A stretch of DNA of 64,000 nt. It comes from Prochlorococcus sp. AG-409-D09 (GTDB taxonomy: Bacteria > Cyanobacteriota > Cyanobacteriia > PCC-6307 > Cyanobiaceae). Where the stretch lies: contig QCJQ01000003.1 in assembly GCA_003215935.1 (NCBI GenBank), forward strand, positions 1-64,000. The letters are read 5' to 3'. This document shows positions 30,714-41,762 of the stretch, piece after piece. The notes beneath the pieces were generated by a model that was not told the DNA's origin, ran no database searches, and saw nothing but the letters and a program-made list of their open reading frames with translations. The position numbers and the translations under genes are program-made. Position 1 is the stretch's first letter; every line of letters starts with the position of its first letter.

Positions 30714-31886
30714 ATGAATTTGAGCCAAAATAAAAATAAAAAATCACCCCCCAAAGGATTGAGCACTAGAGCTATCCATCATGGATCTAGCTATGCGAAA
30801 GAGACTGGCACAGTAATGCCACCAATATTCCCAAGTTCAACTTTTGAACATGGGAATATTGGTGGTTTTGATTACACTCGTTCTGGAAACCCAAATTTTA
30901 ATATTCTTGAATCAATTTTAGGAGCACTAGAAGACTGCAAATATTCAACTGTTTTTGGTTCAGGGATAAGTGCCATTACCGCAGTAGTTTCAACTCTTAA
31001 GGCAGGAGATATTGTTCTATGTGAAGAAAACCTCTATGGCTGTACCGTAAGATTATTCGAACAAGTTTTTGCAAAGTTCAAAGTAAACATATCTTGGGTT
31101 GATTTCACTAAACCATCATCCTTTGAATTAATTAAGACAATTAAACCTGCAATGATTTGGATAGAAAGCCCCACAAATCCTCTTTTAAAAATTCTCGATA
31201 TCGAAAGAATTTGCAATTCTGCCAAACAGAACAACATCCCTGTGATAGTAGACAATACTTTTGCTACGTCTCTTTTACAGAGACCTCTTGAACTAGGAGC
31301 TACGTTATCAATAAGTAGCACCACTAAATATATAAATGGTCACTCAGATGCTTTAGGAGGTGTAGTCCTAACCCATGATCGTGAATGGGATCAGAAAATG
31401 AAATTCGCACAAAAATCTTTAGGCTTACAACCATCACCATTTGACTGCTGGCTAATCACAAGAGGAGTCAAGACACTTCCACTAAGGCTAGAAAGGCAAA
31501 TAAAAAATGCATCTGAAATTGCAAATCAAATTGCCAATCATCCATCTGTTTATTCAGTCAGATACCCATTTCGGAACGATCACCCCCAAGTTAATCTTGC
31601 TAAAAAACAAATGAAAGCAGGAGGAGCAATAATTACAGCAAGTCTCAAGGCAAACAAAAATCAAACATATGATTTCTGCAAAAGATTGAGATATTTCACC
31701 ATGGCTGAAAGCCTAGGAGGAGTAGAAAGCTTAATATGTCATCCAGCAACGATGACACATGCTTCTGTCTCAGTAGCAACAAAAAACAAGCTAGGTATTC
31801 ATGATTCACTTATACGATTTTCTATTGGATGCGAAGACCTAACAGATCTAAGCGCAGACTTACATGACTCTTTAGAGGACCTTTAG
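30714..31886 (+). CDS. Trans-sulfuration PLP enzyme (cystathionine gamma-synthase/lyase family)
   Basis: MPPIFPSSTFE, PLP motif SISSTTKYINGHSDALGG. Confidence 0.9.
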   Translation: MNLSQNKNKKSPPKGLSTRAIHHGSSYAKETGTVMPPIFPSSTFEHGNIGGFDYTRSGNPNFNILESILGALEDCKYSTVFGSGISAITAVVSTLKAGDIVLCEENLYGCTVRLFEQVFAKFKVNISWVDFTKPSSFELIKTIKPAMIWIESPTNPLLKILDIERICNSAKQNNIPVIVDNTFATSLLQRPLELGATLSISSTTKYINGHSDALGGVVLTHDREWDQKMKFAQKSLGLQPSPFDCWLITRGVKTLPLRLERQIKNASEIANQIANHPSVYSVRYPFRNDHPQVNLAKKQMKAGGAIITASLKANKNQTYDFCKRLRYFTMAESLGGVESLICHPATMTHASVSVATKNKLGIHDSLIRFSIGCEDLTDLSADLHDSLEDL

Positions 31887-33349
31887 TGATAAGTCGTAAC
31901 CTCCTTACAGATCCTTGCTGGAGCTATCAAGACTTAGGAAATCCACTCCCTGATTCCCCTCATGCCGTCTCTGTAGCTTTACCACGATGGCAAGACGTAA
32001 TTGCATATGAAGAGCAAGATCCAGCTTGCATTAATTCATTACGTGCTATTTACCCTAGATTTGGCTTTAATCCAATTATTGCGGAAATAGCAAAAATAGC
32101 TTTAACAAAAGCAAACATACATGGAGGTACTAGTTGGCCCTACCCAAATTTAACCATAGCTGAAGAAGCTAGAGAGTATTGTGAAAAAACAAATAGCAAT
32201 GGACATACATCTATCATTAATGTTGCTGGCATTGAATGTTTAGTCGTTGATAACACAACCACTACTGCCGCTAAATCATTTTGGCAACATACAGGTCAAG
32301 GTGCTTCATCTAGGCAAGCAGCTATAGCCTTAAAAAGGGAGAAATCGCCATCAAGAATTGATGGAGAACTTGCAAAAAAGTTACTTCGCAAGCGTCTAGG
32401 GAATATCTACCAATGTCCTACAAAATATATAAGCTTATATCCATCTGGAATGGCTGCTTTAACAGCAGCATTAAAGGTAATTCATGGTCAAAGGTCCATT
32501 ATTCAACTTGGATTTCCTTATGTTGATGTTTTAAAACTACCTCAAAAAATTTTCAATGGAAGTGATCTCATTTTAACTCAAAACTTATCATTAATTAAAA
32601 AAGAGTTAGATGAAAAAAAACCATCTGCGCTAATCATTGAATTACCAAGTAATCCAATGCTTCAATGTATAGATTTACCAGAGGTTTCTAAATTAGCAAG
32701 AACTCGACATATACCTATAATTGCAGATGATACGATTGGATCTGGTGTAAATATCAATTCACTACCTTATGCTGATTTGATTTTTAGCTCTCTTACCAAG
32801 AGTTTCGCTGGGAGTGGAGATATACTTGCCGGTGGACTAGTCATAAGCCCAGAGTCACCTTGGGCGAATGATTTTTATACCAGTCTAACTAAAATAGGTT
32901 TTACATCATTAAGTGATCCAGATGCTATTGCTCTTGAAAGAGCAAGTAAGGACGTTGAAAAACGTCTACCCAAGTTAAATAATGCTTGTCAGCACCTTAA
33001 AGAAAAGCTGGAAAGACATCCTGATATTTTAAGAGTTTTGCATCCAAGTAATTGCAATAATTTCAAAAAAATCATGCGCCCACAAGGAGGATATGGTTGC
33101 CTTCTTTCATTTGAATTTAAGGAGGGATTACCTAAAGCAAAAAGATTCTATGATGCATTAAAAGTTTGTAAAGGGCCAAGTCTTGGTACCAATTTCACTC
33201 TGGTATGCCCCTATGTTTTGTTAGCTCATTATAATGAATTAAAATGGGCAGAAGAATGTGGAGTCCCAAGCCACCTTATAAGAGTTTCTGTTGGTCTTGA
33301 AGAGCCTAATATACTTTGGAATCGATTTGCTAAAGCACTCAATAAATAA
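31886..33349 (+). CDS. Cystathionine gamma-synthase-like PLP enzyme with extended N-terminus (GTG start)
   Basis: Start overlaps preceding stop (TAGTG); C-terminal PLP fold with FSSLTKSFAGSGDILAGG; ~150 aa N-terminal extension. Confidence 0.85.
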   Translation: MISRNLLTDPCWSYQDLGNPLPDSPHAVSVALPRWQDVIAYEEQDPACINSLRAIYPRFGFNPIIAEIAKIALTKANIHGGTSWPYPNLTIAEEAREYCEKTNSNGHTSIINVAGIECLVVDNTTTTAAKSFWQHTGQGASSRQAAIALKREKSPSRIDGELAKKLLRKRLGNIYQCPTKYISLYPSGMAALTAALKVIHGQRSIIQLGFPYVDVLKLPQKIFNGSDLILTQNLSLIKKELDEKKPSALIIELPSNPMLQCIDLPEVSKLARTRHIPIIADDTIGSGVNINSLPYADLIFSSLTKSFAGSGDILAGGLVISPESPWANDFYTSLTKIGFTSLSDPDAIALERASKDVEKRLPKLNNACQHLKEKLERHPDILRVLHPSNCNNFKKIMRPQGGYGCLLSFEFKEGLPKAKRFYDALKVCKGPSLGTNFTLVCPYVLLAHYNELKWAEECGVPSHLIRVSVGLEEPNILWNRFAKALNK

Positions 33350-33403
33350 ATATCAAGTACAAACTTCAAAAAGTGACTAAAATTAAATAGACCAAATTTA
33401 AGC

Positions 33404-34381
33404 ATGTCCAAAATTTACGAAGACAACAGCTTTGCAATCGGAAACACTCCTTTAGTCAAATTGCATTCCGTTACAAAAAACTGCAAAGCAACTGTACTTG
33501 CAAAGATAGAAGGAAGAAATCCTGCTTACAGCGTCAAATGCCGAATCGGTGCAAATATGATATGGGATGCGGAAAAAAGAGGGGTTCTTACTAAAGAGAA
33601 AACAATTGTTGAGCCAACTTCTGGAAATACAGGAATAGCACTTGCCTTTACTGCCGCGGCAAAAGGTTACAAGCTAATTCTTACCATGCCTGAATCAATG
33701 TCAATTGAAAGACGAAGAGTAATGGCAGTATTAGGAGCAGAACTAATATTAACCGAAGCTGCGAAAGGTATGCCTGGCGCTATTGCAAAAGCAAAAGAAA
33801 TTGCAGAGAGTAATCCATCTAAATACTTTCTTCCTGGACAATTTGACAATCCAGCAAATCCTGATATTCATTTTAAAACTACTGGCCCTGAAATATGGAA
33901 TGATTGTGATGGTCAAATTGATGCACTAGTAGCAGGCGTAGGCACTGGGGGTACCATCACAGGAGTATCCAAATACATAAAAAATGAGAAAGGTAAGGCA
34001 CTTATTTCAGTAGCAGTCGAACCAACACACAGTCCGGTAATAACTCAAACAATTAATGGAGAAGAAGTAAAACCTGGCCCACACAAGATTCAAGGAATTG
34101 GTGCTGGATTTATACCGAAAAATCTTGATTTATCAATAGTAGATAGAGTTGAACAAGTCTCCAATGATGAGTCAATTCAAATGGCTCTTCGATTGGCAAA
34201 AGAAGAAGGTTTACTAGTGGGAATTTCTTGTGGAGCAGCGGCAACTGCTGCTATAAGACTTGCTGAACAAAAAGAATTCGAAGGAAAAACTATTGTTGTT
34301 ATTCTCCCAGATTTAGCTGAAAGATACCTTTCCTCAGTAATGTTTGAAAATGTACCAACTGGAATCATTGAACATCCATAA
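33404..34381 (+). CDS. cysK: Cysteine synthase A
   Basis: [42 protein letters not shown]. Confidence 0.96.
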   Translation: MSKIYEDNSFAIGNTPLVKLHSVTKNCKATVLAKIEGRNPAYSVKCRIGANMIWDAEKRGVLTKEKTIVEPTSGNTGIALAFTAAAKGYKLILTMPESMSIERRRVMAVLGAELILTEAAKGMPGAIAKAKEIAESNPSKYFLPGQFDNPANPDIHFKTTGPEIWNDCDGQIDALVAGVGTGGTITGVSKYIKNEKGKALISVAVEPTHSPVITQTINGEEVKPGPHKIQGIGAGFIPKNLDLSIVDRVEQVSNDESIQMALRLAKEEGLLVGISCGAAATAAIRLAEQKEFEGKTIVVILPDLAERYLSSVMFENVPTGIIEHP

Positions 34382-34385
34382 AATA

Positions 34386-35492
34386 TCAATATCTAGCTGA
34401 ATCCAATACAGCATCAGGCTTAATTAACATGGCATCGCCATATGAAAAAAAACTATAATTCTCTTCAATGGCATATGAATAAAGGTCTAACAATCGTCTA
34501 CGACCTATCAGAGCACTAACTAGTAAGAGTAATGAGCTTTTGGGCAAGTGAAAGTTAGTAAGCAGTCCATCAATTACACCAAATTTAAATCCAGGCTTAA
34601 TTACTAAATCAACTTTTCCTGTGATCGGTTTTAATTTACCCTTTCCAAACAAATAAGCTGACTCAAGAGCCCTAACACTTGTAGTACCAACTGCAAAAAC
34701 CCGACCGCCTGAATTATGGCAATGTTCAATAGCTTTAATAACTTCTTCTTTAACTTCTACCCATTCACGGTGTAACTCAAGCTTGGTTAGATCTTCTACT
34801 TCTATAGGGCGAAATGTTCCAATTCCAACATGCAATGTAACACTAGCTTGATTAATACCTTTATTTTTTAAATTCTTCAAAAGTTCATCACTTAAATGTA
34901 GACCAGCAGTAGGTGCTGCAATAGCACCCGGTCTTGAGGCATAAAGGGTTTGATAACGCTGTGAATCATTATTATTCAAGTTTTTGATGTATGGAGGCAA
35001 AGGAACCTCCCCATATTTTTCTAGAAGTTTCTCTATTTGTTCAAAGTCAGAAAATTCACAAGGGAATTGAATTAATCTTCCACCAATATCTTTATCTATG
35101 TCAACAACTCCTAACTCTATAGATGGAAGTCCCTCTTTTTCAAGAAAAATATTTTCGCCTTTACGAAATTTTCTTCCAGGCTTAGCTAAACATAACCAAA
35201 TTCCATTACCCAATGGATCCAATAATAAAAGCTCACCCAAAGAACCAGTATTTAATCTAATTCTTAATCTTGCTTTTAAAACACGTGTATCATTAAGTAT
35301 TAAAAGATCTCCTGAATTTAATTCGTTTTGAATATCCCAAACTTTAATATTATTAGAAAAGTAACTACTTTTATTATTTTTTCTAACAACTAACATTTTA
35401 GCTGCATGCCTAGGTTCAGTAGGTTTTTGAGCAATCCTCTCAGCATCTAAATGATAATTATAAGAACTTAATTGATAATCAAGAGAGTCCAA
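34386..35492 (-). CDS. queA: S-adenosylmethionine:tRNA ribosyltransferase-isomerase
   Basis: [35 protein letters not shown]. Confidence 0.96.
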   Translation of the reverse strand: MDSLDYQLSSYNYHLDAERIAQKPTEPRHAAKMLVVRKNNKSSYFSNNIKVWDIQNELNSGDLLILNDTRVLKARLRIRLNTGSLGELLLLDPLGNGIWLCLAKPGRKFRKGENIFLEKEGLPSIELGVVDIDKDIGGRLIQFPCEFSDFEQIEKLLEKYGEVPLPPYIKNLNNNDSQRYQTLYASRPGAIAAPTAGLHLSDELLKNLKNKGINQASVTLHVGIGTFRPIEVEDLTKLELHREWVEVKEEVIKAIEHCHNSGGRVFAVGTTSVRALESAYLFGKGKLKPITGKVDLVIKPGFKFGVIDGLLTNFHLPKSSLLLLVSALIGRRRLLDLYSYAIEENYSFFSYGDAMLIKPDAVLDSARY

Positions 35493-35557
35493 AATAAGAA
35501 ATTTAATTCTTTTATGATTAGATTGTAAGTTTTAAAAAACTTATTTCAATGAATTTC

Positions 35558-36925
35558 TCAGCTCTTAAGTGATTCTGGTTTTTCTTCAATTAAATACGCT
35601 AAGTCCTTTAAAAAAGCAGCGCTATCAGCTCCATAAATAACTCTATGATCTGCAGTTAAATTCACTGTCATCTGACGTTTTATCGATATTGAATTATCTT
35701 TACTAGCTTTTACTTGCGGAATTGAGGCCGCTACAGCAAGAATTGCACCTGTACCTGGAGGAAGAATGGCATCAAAAGAACTAACCCCAAACATTCCTAA
35801 ATTTGAGAGTGTAAAAGTTCCTGTACTGTATTCATCTGGTTGCAGCTGTTTTGCTCTAGAACGTTGCACTAAATCAGCCCATTGAGCTGAAAGCTCAAAA
35901 AGTCCTGTAGTATCAGCCTTCTTCAAGACAGGTGTTATCAAGCCCCCATCCTCCATTGCGACAGCAATGGCAACATTAATTTGGGAAGGGTACACAATCC
36001 CCTGACTACTAAATGCAGAATTAACCTGTGGATGCCTAGCAAGTGTTACTCCTACAGCTTTAGCTAATAAAGCTGTCATTGTTACACCACTTTGTTTAAC
36101 CTCTTTATAAAAAGAATCGAACCGCTCAGTATTAATCTGATATGAAACTCTAAAACAAGGGATTGACAAGCTTGCTTCCATATTTCGATTTACTGCCTGT
36201 TGAAGCGTATTGAATGGAACATTTTCACCAGGAGAACCAAAACAATTTCCTTTCGCTGGTTCTTTAATTTTCTTAGTGCTAATTGAAACAGTTTTATTAG
36301 ATGTAATTGAAGAAGACTCAATAGAAGCTGGAGCATTACTCTCTGCAACCCAAGGAACTGCTGTGGGTAAACCTTTTGCTTTTTGAATATCCTCAGCCTG
36401 AATACGACCATGAGGTCCAGTCCCCCTAATTGTGGCCAAGTCAACCCCTGCCTGAGATGCCAGTTTTTTAGCTCTTGGGGAGGCCACAATTCTTCCTTGA
36501 TTTACGTTTGGCAATGGAGCAGTAGGCTCAACTTTTGGAATAGAAATTGATGAGGGTTGAACAGACTCTTTTTTGACAAATTCCTGATTATCAACAAGAG
36601 CTTCTGACTTTGATGTTGTGGGTTTTTCCTGTGAAAGATTTGGAGTAGAAGGAGATTTACTCTGAACAGCTGCAATTTCGTTTTCATTCTCAACAATTAA
36701 ACCTATCGTTTCGCCTACAGGTGCAGAACTACCTGCAGGCATAAGAATGGTAGCCAAAAACCCATCTTGAAAAGCTTCCACGTCCATATCAGCCTTATCA
36801 GATTCAACAACTAATACCGAATCTCCTCGTTTAACCTTGTCACCAGGCTGCTTTAACCACTCAACAATCTTCCCCTCCGTCATTGTGGAGCTTAAAGCAG
36901 GCATGAAGATGTCATGAGTCGCCAT
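35558..36925 (-). CDS. pdhC: Dihydrolipoamide acetyltransferase (PDH E2)
   Basis: Lipoyl domain VVESDKADMDVEAFQ, E3-binding ASPRAKKLASQAGVDL, catalytic DHRVIYGADSA. Confidence 0.95.
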   Translation of the reverse strand: MATHDIFMPALSSTMTEGKIVEWLKQPGDKVKRGDSVLVVESDKADMDVEAFQDGFLATILMPAGSSAPVGETIGLIVENENEIAAVQSKSPSTPNLSQEKPTTSKSEALVDNQEFVKKESVQPSSISIPKVEPTAPLPNVNQGRIVASPRAKKLASQAGVDLATIRGTGPHGRIQAEDIQKAKGLPTAVPWVAESNAPASIESSSITSNKTVSISTKKIKEPAKGNCFGSPGENVPFNTLQQAVNRNMEASLSIPCFRVSYQINTERFDSFYKEVKQSGVTMTALLAKAVGVTLARHPQVNSAFSSQGIVYPSQINVAIAVAMEDGGLITPVLKKADTTGLFELSAQWADLVQRSRAKQLQPDEYSTGTFTLSNLGMFGVSSFDAILPPGTGAILAVAASIPQVKASKDNSISIKRQMTVNLTADHRVIYGADSAAFLKDLAYLIEEKPESLKS

Positions 36926-37208
36926 AGTCTTCTGTTATCAGCGTTTGTAAGGGTTGCTTTAACGTCTGCTCAAAAATTCTCCAAACTTTTGGAGATCATT
37001 GAACAGGAACTTAATTCAATATAGATGGATACATCCTCTACGCCCATCACTATCTTTTAGTTATCAAATAATTTAAAAATCTACTTCTAAAAAACATCTA
37101 TCAATAGGTTTAAGTCCTTAGAGCTGCAAAGTAATGCTAAAAAGCTAAACACAAGAAAAAAGCCAAAGGAATTTTTTTAATTTCCATGGTTTTTCAATGA
37201 AAAAATTT

Positions 37209-37655
37209 TTACCCTCCTAAATCAATCGACTTGACAATTCCATCTCTTACCAAAATTGAAACTTGCATTTTTTCTACTAAATTATCCCCAACCTTCAAAT
37301 CACAAAAACTCTCTATTTGCCCCTGATCAACTATTTCTTCCATTTCTAACTCTCTAATTTGAGATTGTTGTTGAAGCAAATTACGTTTCTGTTCCTCCAA
37401 TTCTGATCTTTTAACAGATACTTGTTGTTGAATCTGTGCTACTTGATCTTGAACTCTAGGATCTAAGGGGTTTGAGCTCTGAGCCCGCACTTCATCAACC
37501 ACTTGTTGTCCTTCCTTCTCTAATTGTGCTAATTGCTCATCAGAAGTGGATATTGCACTACTCAATTCCCTCTCAGCTTCTTCTTTCCACGAAGGAGTCA
37601 CTATCGCTCTGACATTAATAGAGCGTTTTATTGAAATTGAAATTCCTTCAGCCAT
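37209..37655 (-). CDS. YlqD-family coiled-coil protein
   Basis: MAEGISISIKRSINVRAIVTPSWKEEAEREL, Gln/Glu-rich coiled coil. Confidence 0.7.
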   Translation of the reverse strand: MAEGISISIKRSINVRAIVTPSWKEEAERELSSAISTSDEQLAQLEKEGQQVVDEVRAQSSNPLDPRVQDQVAQIQQQVSVKRSELEEQKRNLLQQQSQIRELEMEEIVDQGQIESFCDLKVGDNLVEKMQVSILVRDGIVKSIDLGG

Positions 37656-37734
37656 TTAAAGTAGTTAATCATTACAAGAATCTCAGCCAAAGAGTCTTTG
37701 GTCAAATAAATCAATCATCTGGAAACAATTATTT

Positions 37735-39705
37735 TTAAAACATTGAATCAATAATGTCAGCATCTCGTTCGAAAATTTTTTGGCGTCTTTGTTTTAACGT
37801 TTGAGTAAGTAAACCATTTTCTAATGTAAATGGTTGAACTAATGCAATTGAAAAAACTCTTTCATCTGATCTAAAGCCTTTACGTGATGAAAGTATAGTA
37901 TTAATCTCCCTTCGTAATAACTTCCTTAAATCCATATTTCCAGGAGACCCGCCCAGATCGTCAGACACAATCAATCCTTTCTGTTTTGCCCACAAAACAA
38001 TTTCTTGATTTCTTGGGACGATTAATGCTCCTAACTGCCTTTCATCTTGTCCTACAACTACAACCTGCTCAATCAAAGGACTAGATACTAAAAGTTCTTC
38101 AAGAGGTCCAGGCTCAATATTCTCACCATTACTTAACACTATTGTGTCTTTATACCGTCCTGTTAGAACAACAGAGCCATCATCCAAAAGCATTCCTATG
38201 TCACCTGTGTCAAACCAACCATCATTAGTAAGAACATTCTTAGTAGATTCTTCCTTCCCTAAGTAACCTGACATAACTTGATTTCCTCGAACCATTACTA
38301 ATCCTTTTTGACCAATAAGTTTAATTTCTCTAGTTGACTGATCAACTATCTTAAATTCAGTTTCTGGTAAAGGCTGGCCAGCGCTCCCTCTAATATTCCT
38401 CCAAGGTCTTCTACAACTAATAACAGGACTGGTTTCGGTTAATCCATACCCTACAAGCAAGTCAATACCAACTGATTCAAAGAAACTATCTACATGTGGA
38501 GCAATGGCACCTCCTCCACTAATAGGGAATGCCAATCGACCACCACACAATTGATCTAAAACTTTCGGCCATAAAAGCAATGAAGATAAAGTATGTATGG
38601 GCCAACGCAATGTAACTTCCAACACAGATAGGCATCTCTTTTGAAAAGAATTTTTTTCAATTTTTAAATTTCTAAAATCTCTACTAGCCAATTTAAAAGA
38701 AGAGCTATTTTTTATAGCTGTTTTAATTATTGACTTCTTAACCGGAGGCATTTTTTGTATTGCATCGTCAAATCCAATCTTTATAGCTTCCCAAAGTCTG
38801 GGAACAGTAGCCATTACGATAGGCTTAACTCGTGGAAGATCATTTTTAAAATGTTTAATTGTCGTATAACTTTGTGTACATGCACATGAAAAGAAATAAT
38901 ATTCAGCACTCCTTTCATATGAATGCCATATAGGCAATACACTCAGAACTGGATCTCCAGGGTCTGGGCTTGCAACACAAACTAAGTACCTCATTTGATG
39001 TAAAAGATTGGCATGTGTTAAGGGAACTCCTTTGGGTTTCCCAGTTGTGCCAGATGTATACAAAATTGTTGCAACGGTTGTGGAAGATGAGTCCAAACTT
39101 CGCCCTTCAAAAATGTCAGGTGTTTTTTTCCCCGAACCTTTTTTAAGAAATTCATCCCATCCAAGAACTCCTACCTCAGGTTCACCTTCTAATTGAACAA
39201 TTATTTTAAAATTCTTCTTTTCTTCATCAGAAAAAGACAATTTATCCAACAACTCAGCATTTTGAACAACCAAAGCATTTGCCTGAGAGTCTTCGAGGAT
39301 ATATTTCAATTCTCCAGAAGGTGCCGAACTACCTCTTACTGCATCAGACGCCCCAACTCTCATAATACCTTGATCTGCAATTAACCAGCGTGGACTATTC
39401 TCTGAAAAAAGAGCAACAACATCACCTTGTTGGATACCAAGATGCTGAAAAGCAGCAGCAGCAGTAGAGATAAGTTCTGATAATTGAAAGTAATTAAAAG
39501 TTTCAGGATGAAAAGAATGAGGAGCATCAACAGCCGTTATATGACCATAAGTCTCTTTTAACCATTGCCAAATTTGATCAACGCGTCCAAATGAATTTAA
39601 ATAACTATGTTTTTCTAAGGCCTTTAGTTCAACTCGAGTAGGAACCCAAGTTTTAAAGGCATTCGAAGGATGTCTTCTATCCTTGCGCAATTTTCGGAAT
39701 AGCAC
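37735..39705 (-). CDS. Long-chain acyl-CoA/acyl-ACP synthetase
   Basis: AMP-binding motif ILYTSGTTGKPKGVPLTHANLLHQ, GYGLTETSPVIS, WFDTGDIGML. Confidence 0.95.
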   Translation of the reverse strand: MLFRKLRKDRRHPSNAFKTWVPTRVELKALEKHSYLNSFGRVDQIWQWLKETYGHITAVDAPHSFHPETFNYFQLSELISTAAAAFQHLGIQQGDVVALFSENSPRWLIADQGIMRVGASDAVRGSSAPSGELKYILEDSQANALVVQNAELLDKLSFSDEEKKNFKIIVQLEGEPEVGVLGWDEFLKKGSGKKTPDIFEGRSLDSSSTTVATILYTSGTTGKPKGVPLTHANLLHQMRYLVCVASPDPGDPVLSVLPIWHSYERSAEYYFFSCACTQSYTTIKHFKNDLPRVKPIVMATVPRLWEAIKIGFDDAIQKMPPVKKSIIKTAIKNSSSFKLASRDFRNLKIEKNSFQKRCLSVLEVTLRWPIHTLSSLLLWPKVLDQLCGGRLAFPISGGGAIAPHVDSFFESVGIDLLVGYGLTETSPVISCRRPWRNIRGSAGQPLPETEFKIVDQSTREIKLIGQKGLVMVRGNQVMSGYLGKEESTKNVLTNDGWFDTGDIGMLLDDGSVVLTGRYKDTIVLSNGENIEPGPLEELLVSSPLIEQVVVVGQDERQLGALIVPRNQEIVLWAKQKGLIVSDDLGGSPGNMDLRKLLRREINTILSSRKGFRSDERVFSIALVQPFTLENGLLTQTLKQRRQKIFERDADIIDSMF

Positions 39706-39780
39706 TAATTTCCCTCCAACTTTTCATAAGACATTTAAAACTAATTATTTATCAATTTCCATGAAGGGCAACCAACCATC

Positions 39781-40503
39781 TCAAGAATCCTTCCAAATAA
39801 AACCAAAATGCTTTTCTAAAGATCTCTTTACAAAAGGTTGAATCTTTTCAACTGTTAAATCAGGTATCCAATAATCCAGTCTTCCCACCTTTTTTCCCAA
39901 CAAACCACAAGGAACAATTTCATCAAACCCAAACAAATCACAATTTACATTTAAGGCAAACCCATGCTGTGTTATCCAGCCACTACAGCCAACTCCAATA
40001 GAAGCGATCTTAAAATTCTCTACCCAAATGCCTGTCAATCCATCTATACGGTAACCAGTCAAACCAATTTGATGTAATACATCAATAATCACTTCTTCAA
40101 TACGGCGCAAATACCAATGCAAATCTGTTTGATACCGGAAAAGGTCAAGTACAAGATATACAACTAATTGTCCAGGCAAGTGATGAGTAACTTCTCCACC
40201 TCGATCAATCCGATAACAAGGAAAGGGGGGGGTTTCAAGATCAAAAAGAACATATTTCTTGTCTGATCCTCTCCCCAAGGTATAACAAGGTTCATGCTGC
40301 AATAACCAAACAGATTGAGCACTTGACCTATTAGCCCGCAAAAGATTTCTCTTTTCTTTCTGAGATTTCCATGAGCTCTCAAAAGGAACGAGTTCTCTTG
40401 GTTCAAAAAGAAATGAAGAAAAAACTTCAGAAGGTAAATAAGCTGTATCTAAATTGCAGCGATCACCCAGGGAGGCAGAATTTGTATGAAACTTCTTATT
40501 CAT
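39781..40503 (-). CDS. lipB: Octanoyltransferase LipB (start uncertain)
   Basis: VWLLQHEPCYTLGRG, RIDRGGEVTHHLPGQLVVYLVLDL. Confidence 0.94.
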   Translation of the reverse strand: MNKKFHTNSASLGDRCNLDTAYLPSEVFSSFLFEPRELVPFESSWKSQKEKRNLLRANRSSAQSVWLLQHEPCYTLGRGSDKKYVLFDLETPPFPCYRIDRGGEVTHHLPGQLVVYLVLDLFRYQTDLHWYLRRIEEVIIDVLHQIGLTGYRIDGLTGIWVENFKIASIGVGCSGWITQHGFALNVNCDLFGFDEIVPCGLLGKKVGRLDYWIPDLTVEKIQPFVKRSLEKHFGFIWKDS

Positions 40504-41076
40504 GGCCGGAATCTTGAATTAACTCCTGCACTTCGTGAATACACACAATCAAAATTAGAAAGAGCAACACATAACTTTCAAGAAATGGTGAAAGAAGCTG
40601 ATGTTCATCTTTCAGTTGCAAAAAATCCAAGAGTGCCTCAACAAACTGCTGAAGTGACTGTATTTGCTAATGGCACTGTAATCAGAGCACAAGAACGTAG
40701 TGAGAATTTATATGCAAGTATTGATTTAGTTGCAAGCAAACTAAGCAGGCAATTGAGAAAATATAAGGAAAGACATAGTGATCACCACCATAGTCATGGA
40801 CATAAAGCAACCCAAACTCAAAAAACAGAATCAATTGTCTCAGACGAGTCAATTGATACATCTTCTTTAATTGAAAAGAAAGAAGCTAATCTTCCTAATC
40901 CTGGTGTCAGGCGAAAATATTTCTCTATGCCCCCTATGAATATTGACCAAGCCAGGCATCAACTTGATTTAATAGATCACGATTTCTACTTATTCCGTGA
41001 TGTAGAAAGTAATGAGTTACAAGTTATTTACAAAAGAAACCATGGAGGTTATGGAGTTATCCAAGATAAAAAATAA
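40486..41076 (+). CDS. hpf: Ribosome hibernation promoting factor (HPF/LrtA)
   Basis: MKLLIHGRNLELTPALREYTQSKLERA, long-HPF C-terminal domain FSMPPMNIDQARHQLDLIDHDFYLFRD. Confidence 0.94.
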   Translation: MKLLIHGRNLELTPALREYTQSKLERATHNFQEMVKEADVHLSVAKNPRVPQQTAEVTVFANGTVIRAQERSENLYASIDLVASKLSRQLRKYKERHSDHHHSHGHKATQTQKTESIVSDESIDTSSLIEKKEANLPNPGVRRKYFSMPPMNIDQARHQLDLIDHDFYLFRDVESNELQVIYKRNHGGYGVIQDKK

Positions 41077-41084
41077 TAGGTCAG

Positions 41085-41762
41085 ATGAAGGCAAACTCCT
41101 TGGATTCTTTAGATCTTAATGCCAGGATCCATCAAGCAGCATTAAATCCACATTTAGATCAGAACTCATTTAATGACATTTGTGATGCATCCACTTTTTT
41201 AGGATTTTCAGGATTTTGTCCAAATCTAAATAGAATTGAATATGCACGTAAAAGAATTAAATCAAATAGCACCACAAAGCTTATCGGTCTAATAGCTTTT
41301 CCTTTTGGTGATTTACCTTATTCAATAAAATTAAAAACAGCTGAATGGGCTGCAGCTCAAGGAGTTGATGAGTTTGAAGTAGTACCAAACTTTTCTGCAT
41401 TAAATGAAGGTAATCAAAATTTGTTTGCAGAAGAACTTGCTCAAATTTGTAACTTAGGACTACCTGTTCGAGTAATTCTTAATATGTCTCAACTCTCAGA
41501 AGAAAACTTATTACTTGCAATAGAGTCATCTATCGAAGTAGGTGTTAAAGGATTGCAAAACTGCAATGGTTTTGGTATTAAAAGTCCTTCTAATCAAATA
41601 CGTAGATTAGTCAATCTATCAAAAAAGCGATGCGAATTAAAAGCAATTGGTGGAATAAGAAGTCTAGATCAAACCATAGATTTAGTTGAAGAAGGAGCAA
41701 GCATAATTGGAACAACCCACGGACCTGAGATTATGAAAGAAGCAAAACAATGGAAAAAATAA
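41085..41762 (+). CDS. deoC: Deoxyribose-phosphate aldolase
   Basis: LIGLIAFPFGDLPYSIKLKTAEWAAAQGVDEFEVV, LKAIGGIRSLDQ. Confidence 0.88.
   Translation: MKANSLDSLDLNARIHQAALNPHLDQNSFNDICDASTFLGFSGFCPNLNRIEYARKRIKSNSTTKLIGLIAFPFGDLPYSIKLKTAEWAAAQGVDEFEVVPNFSALNEGNQNLFAEELAQICNLGLPVRVILNMSQLSEENLLLAIESSIEVGVKGLQNCNGFGIKSPSNQIRRLVNLSKKRCELKAIGGIRSLDQTIDLVEEGASIIGTTHGPEIMKEAKQWKK

Noticed and set aside
36190-36696. 99-aa and 64-aa minus ORFs within pdhC
   Set aside because: Out-of-frame shadow ORFs in the linker region of the E2 subunit.
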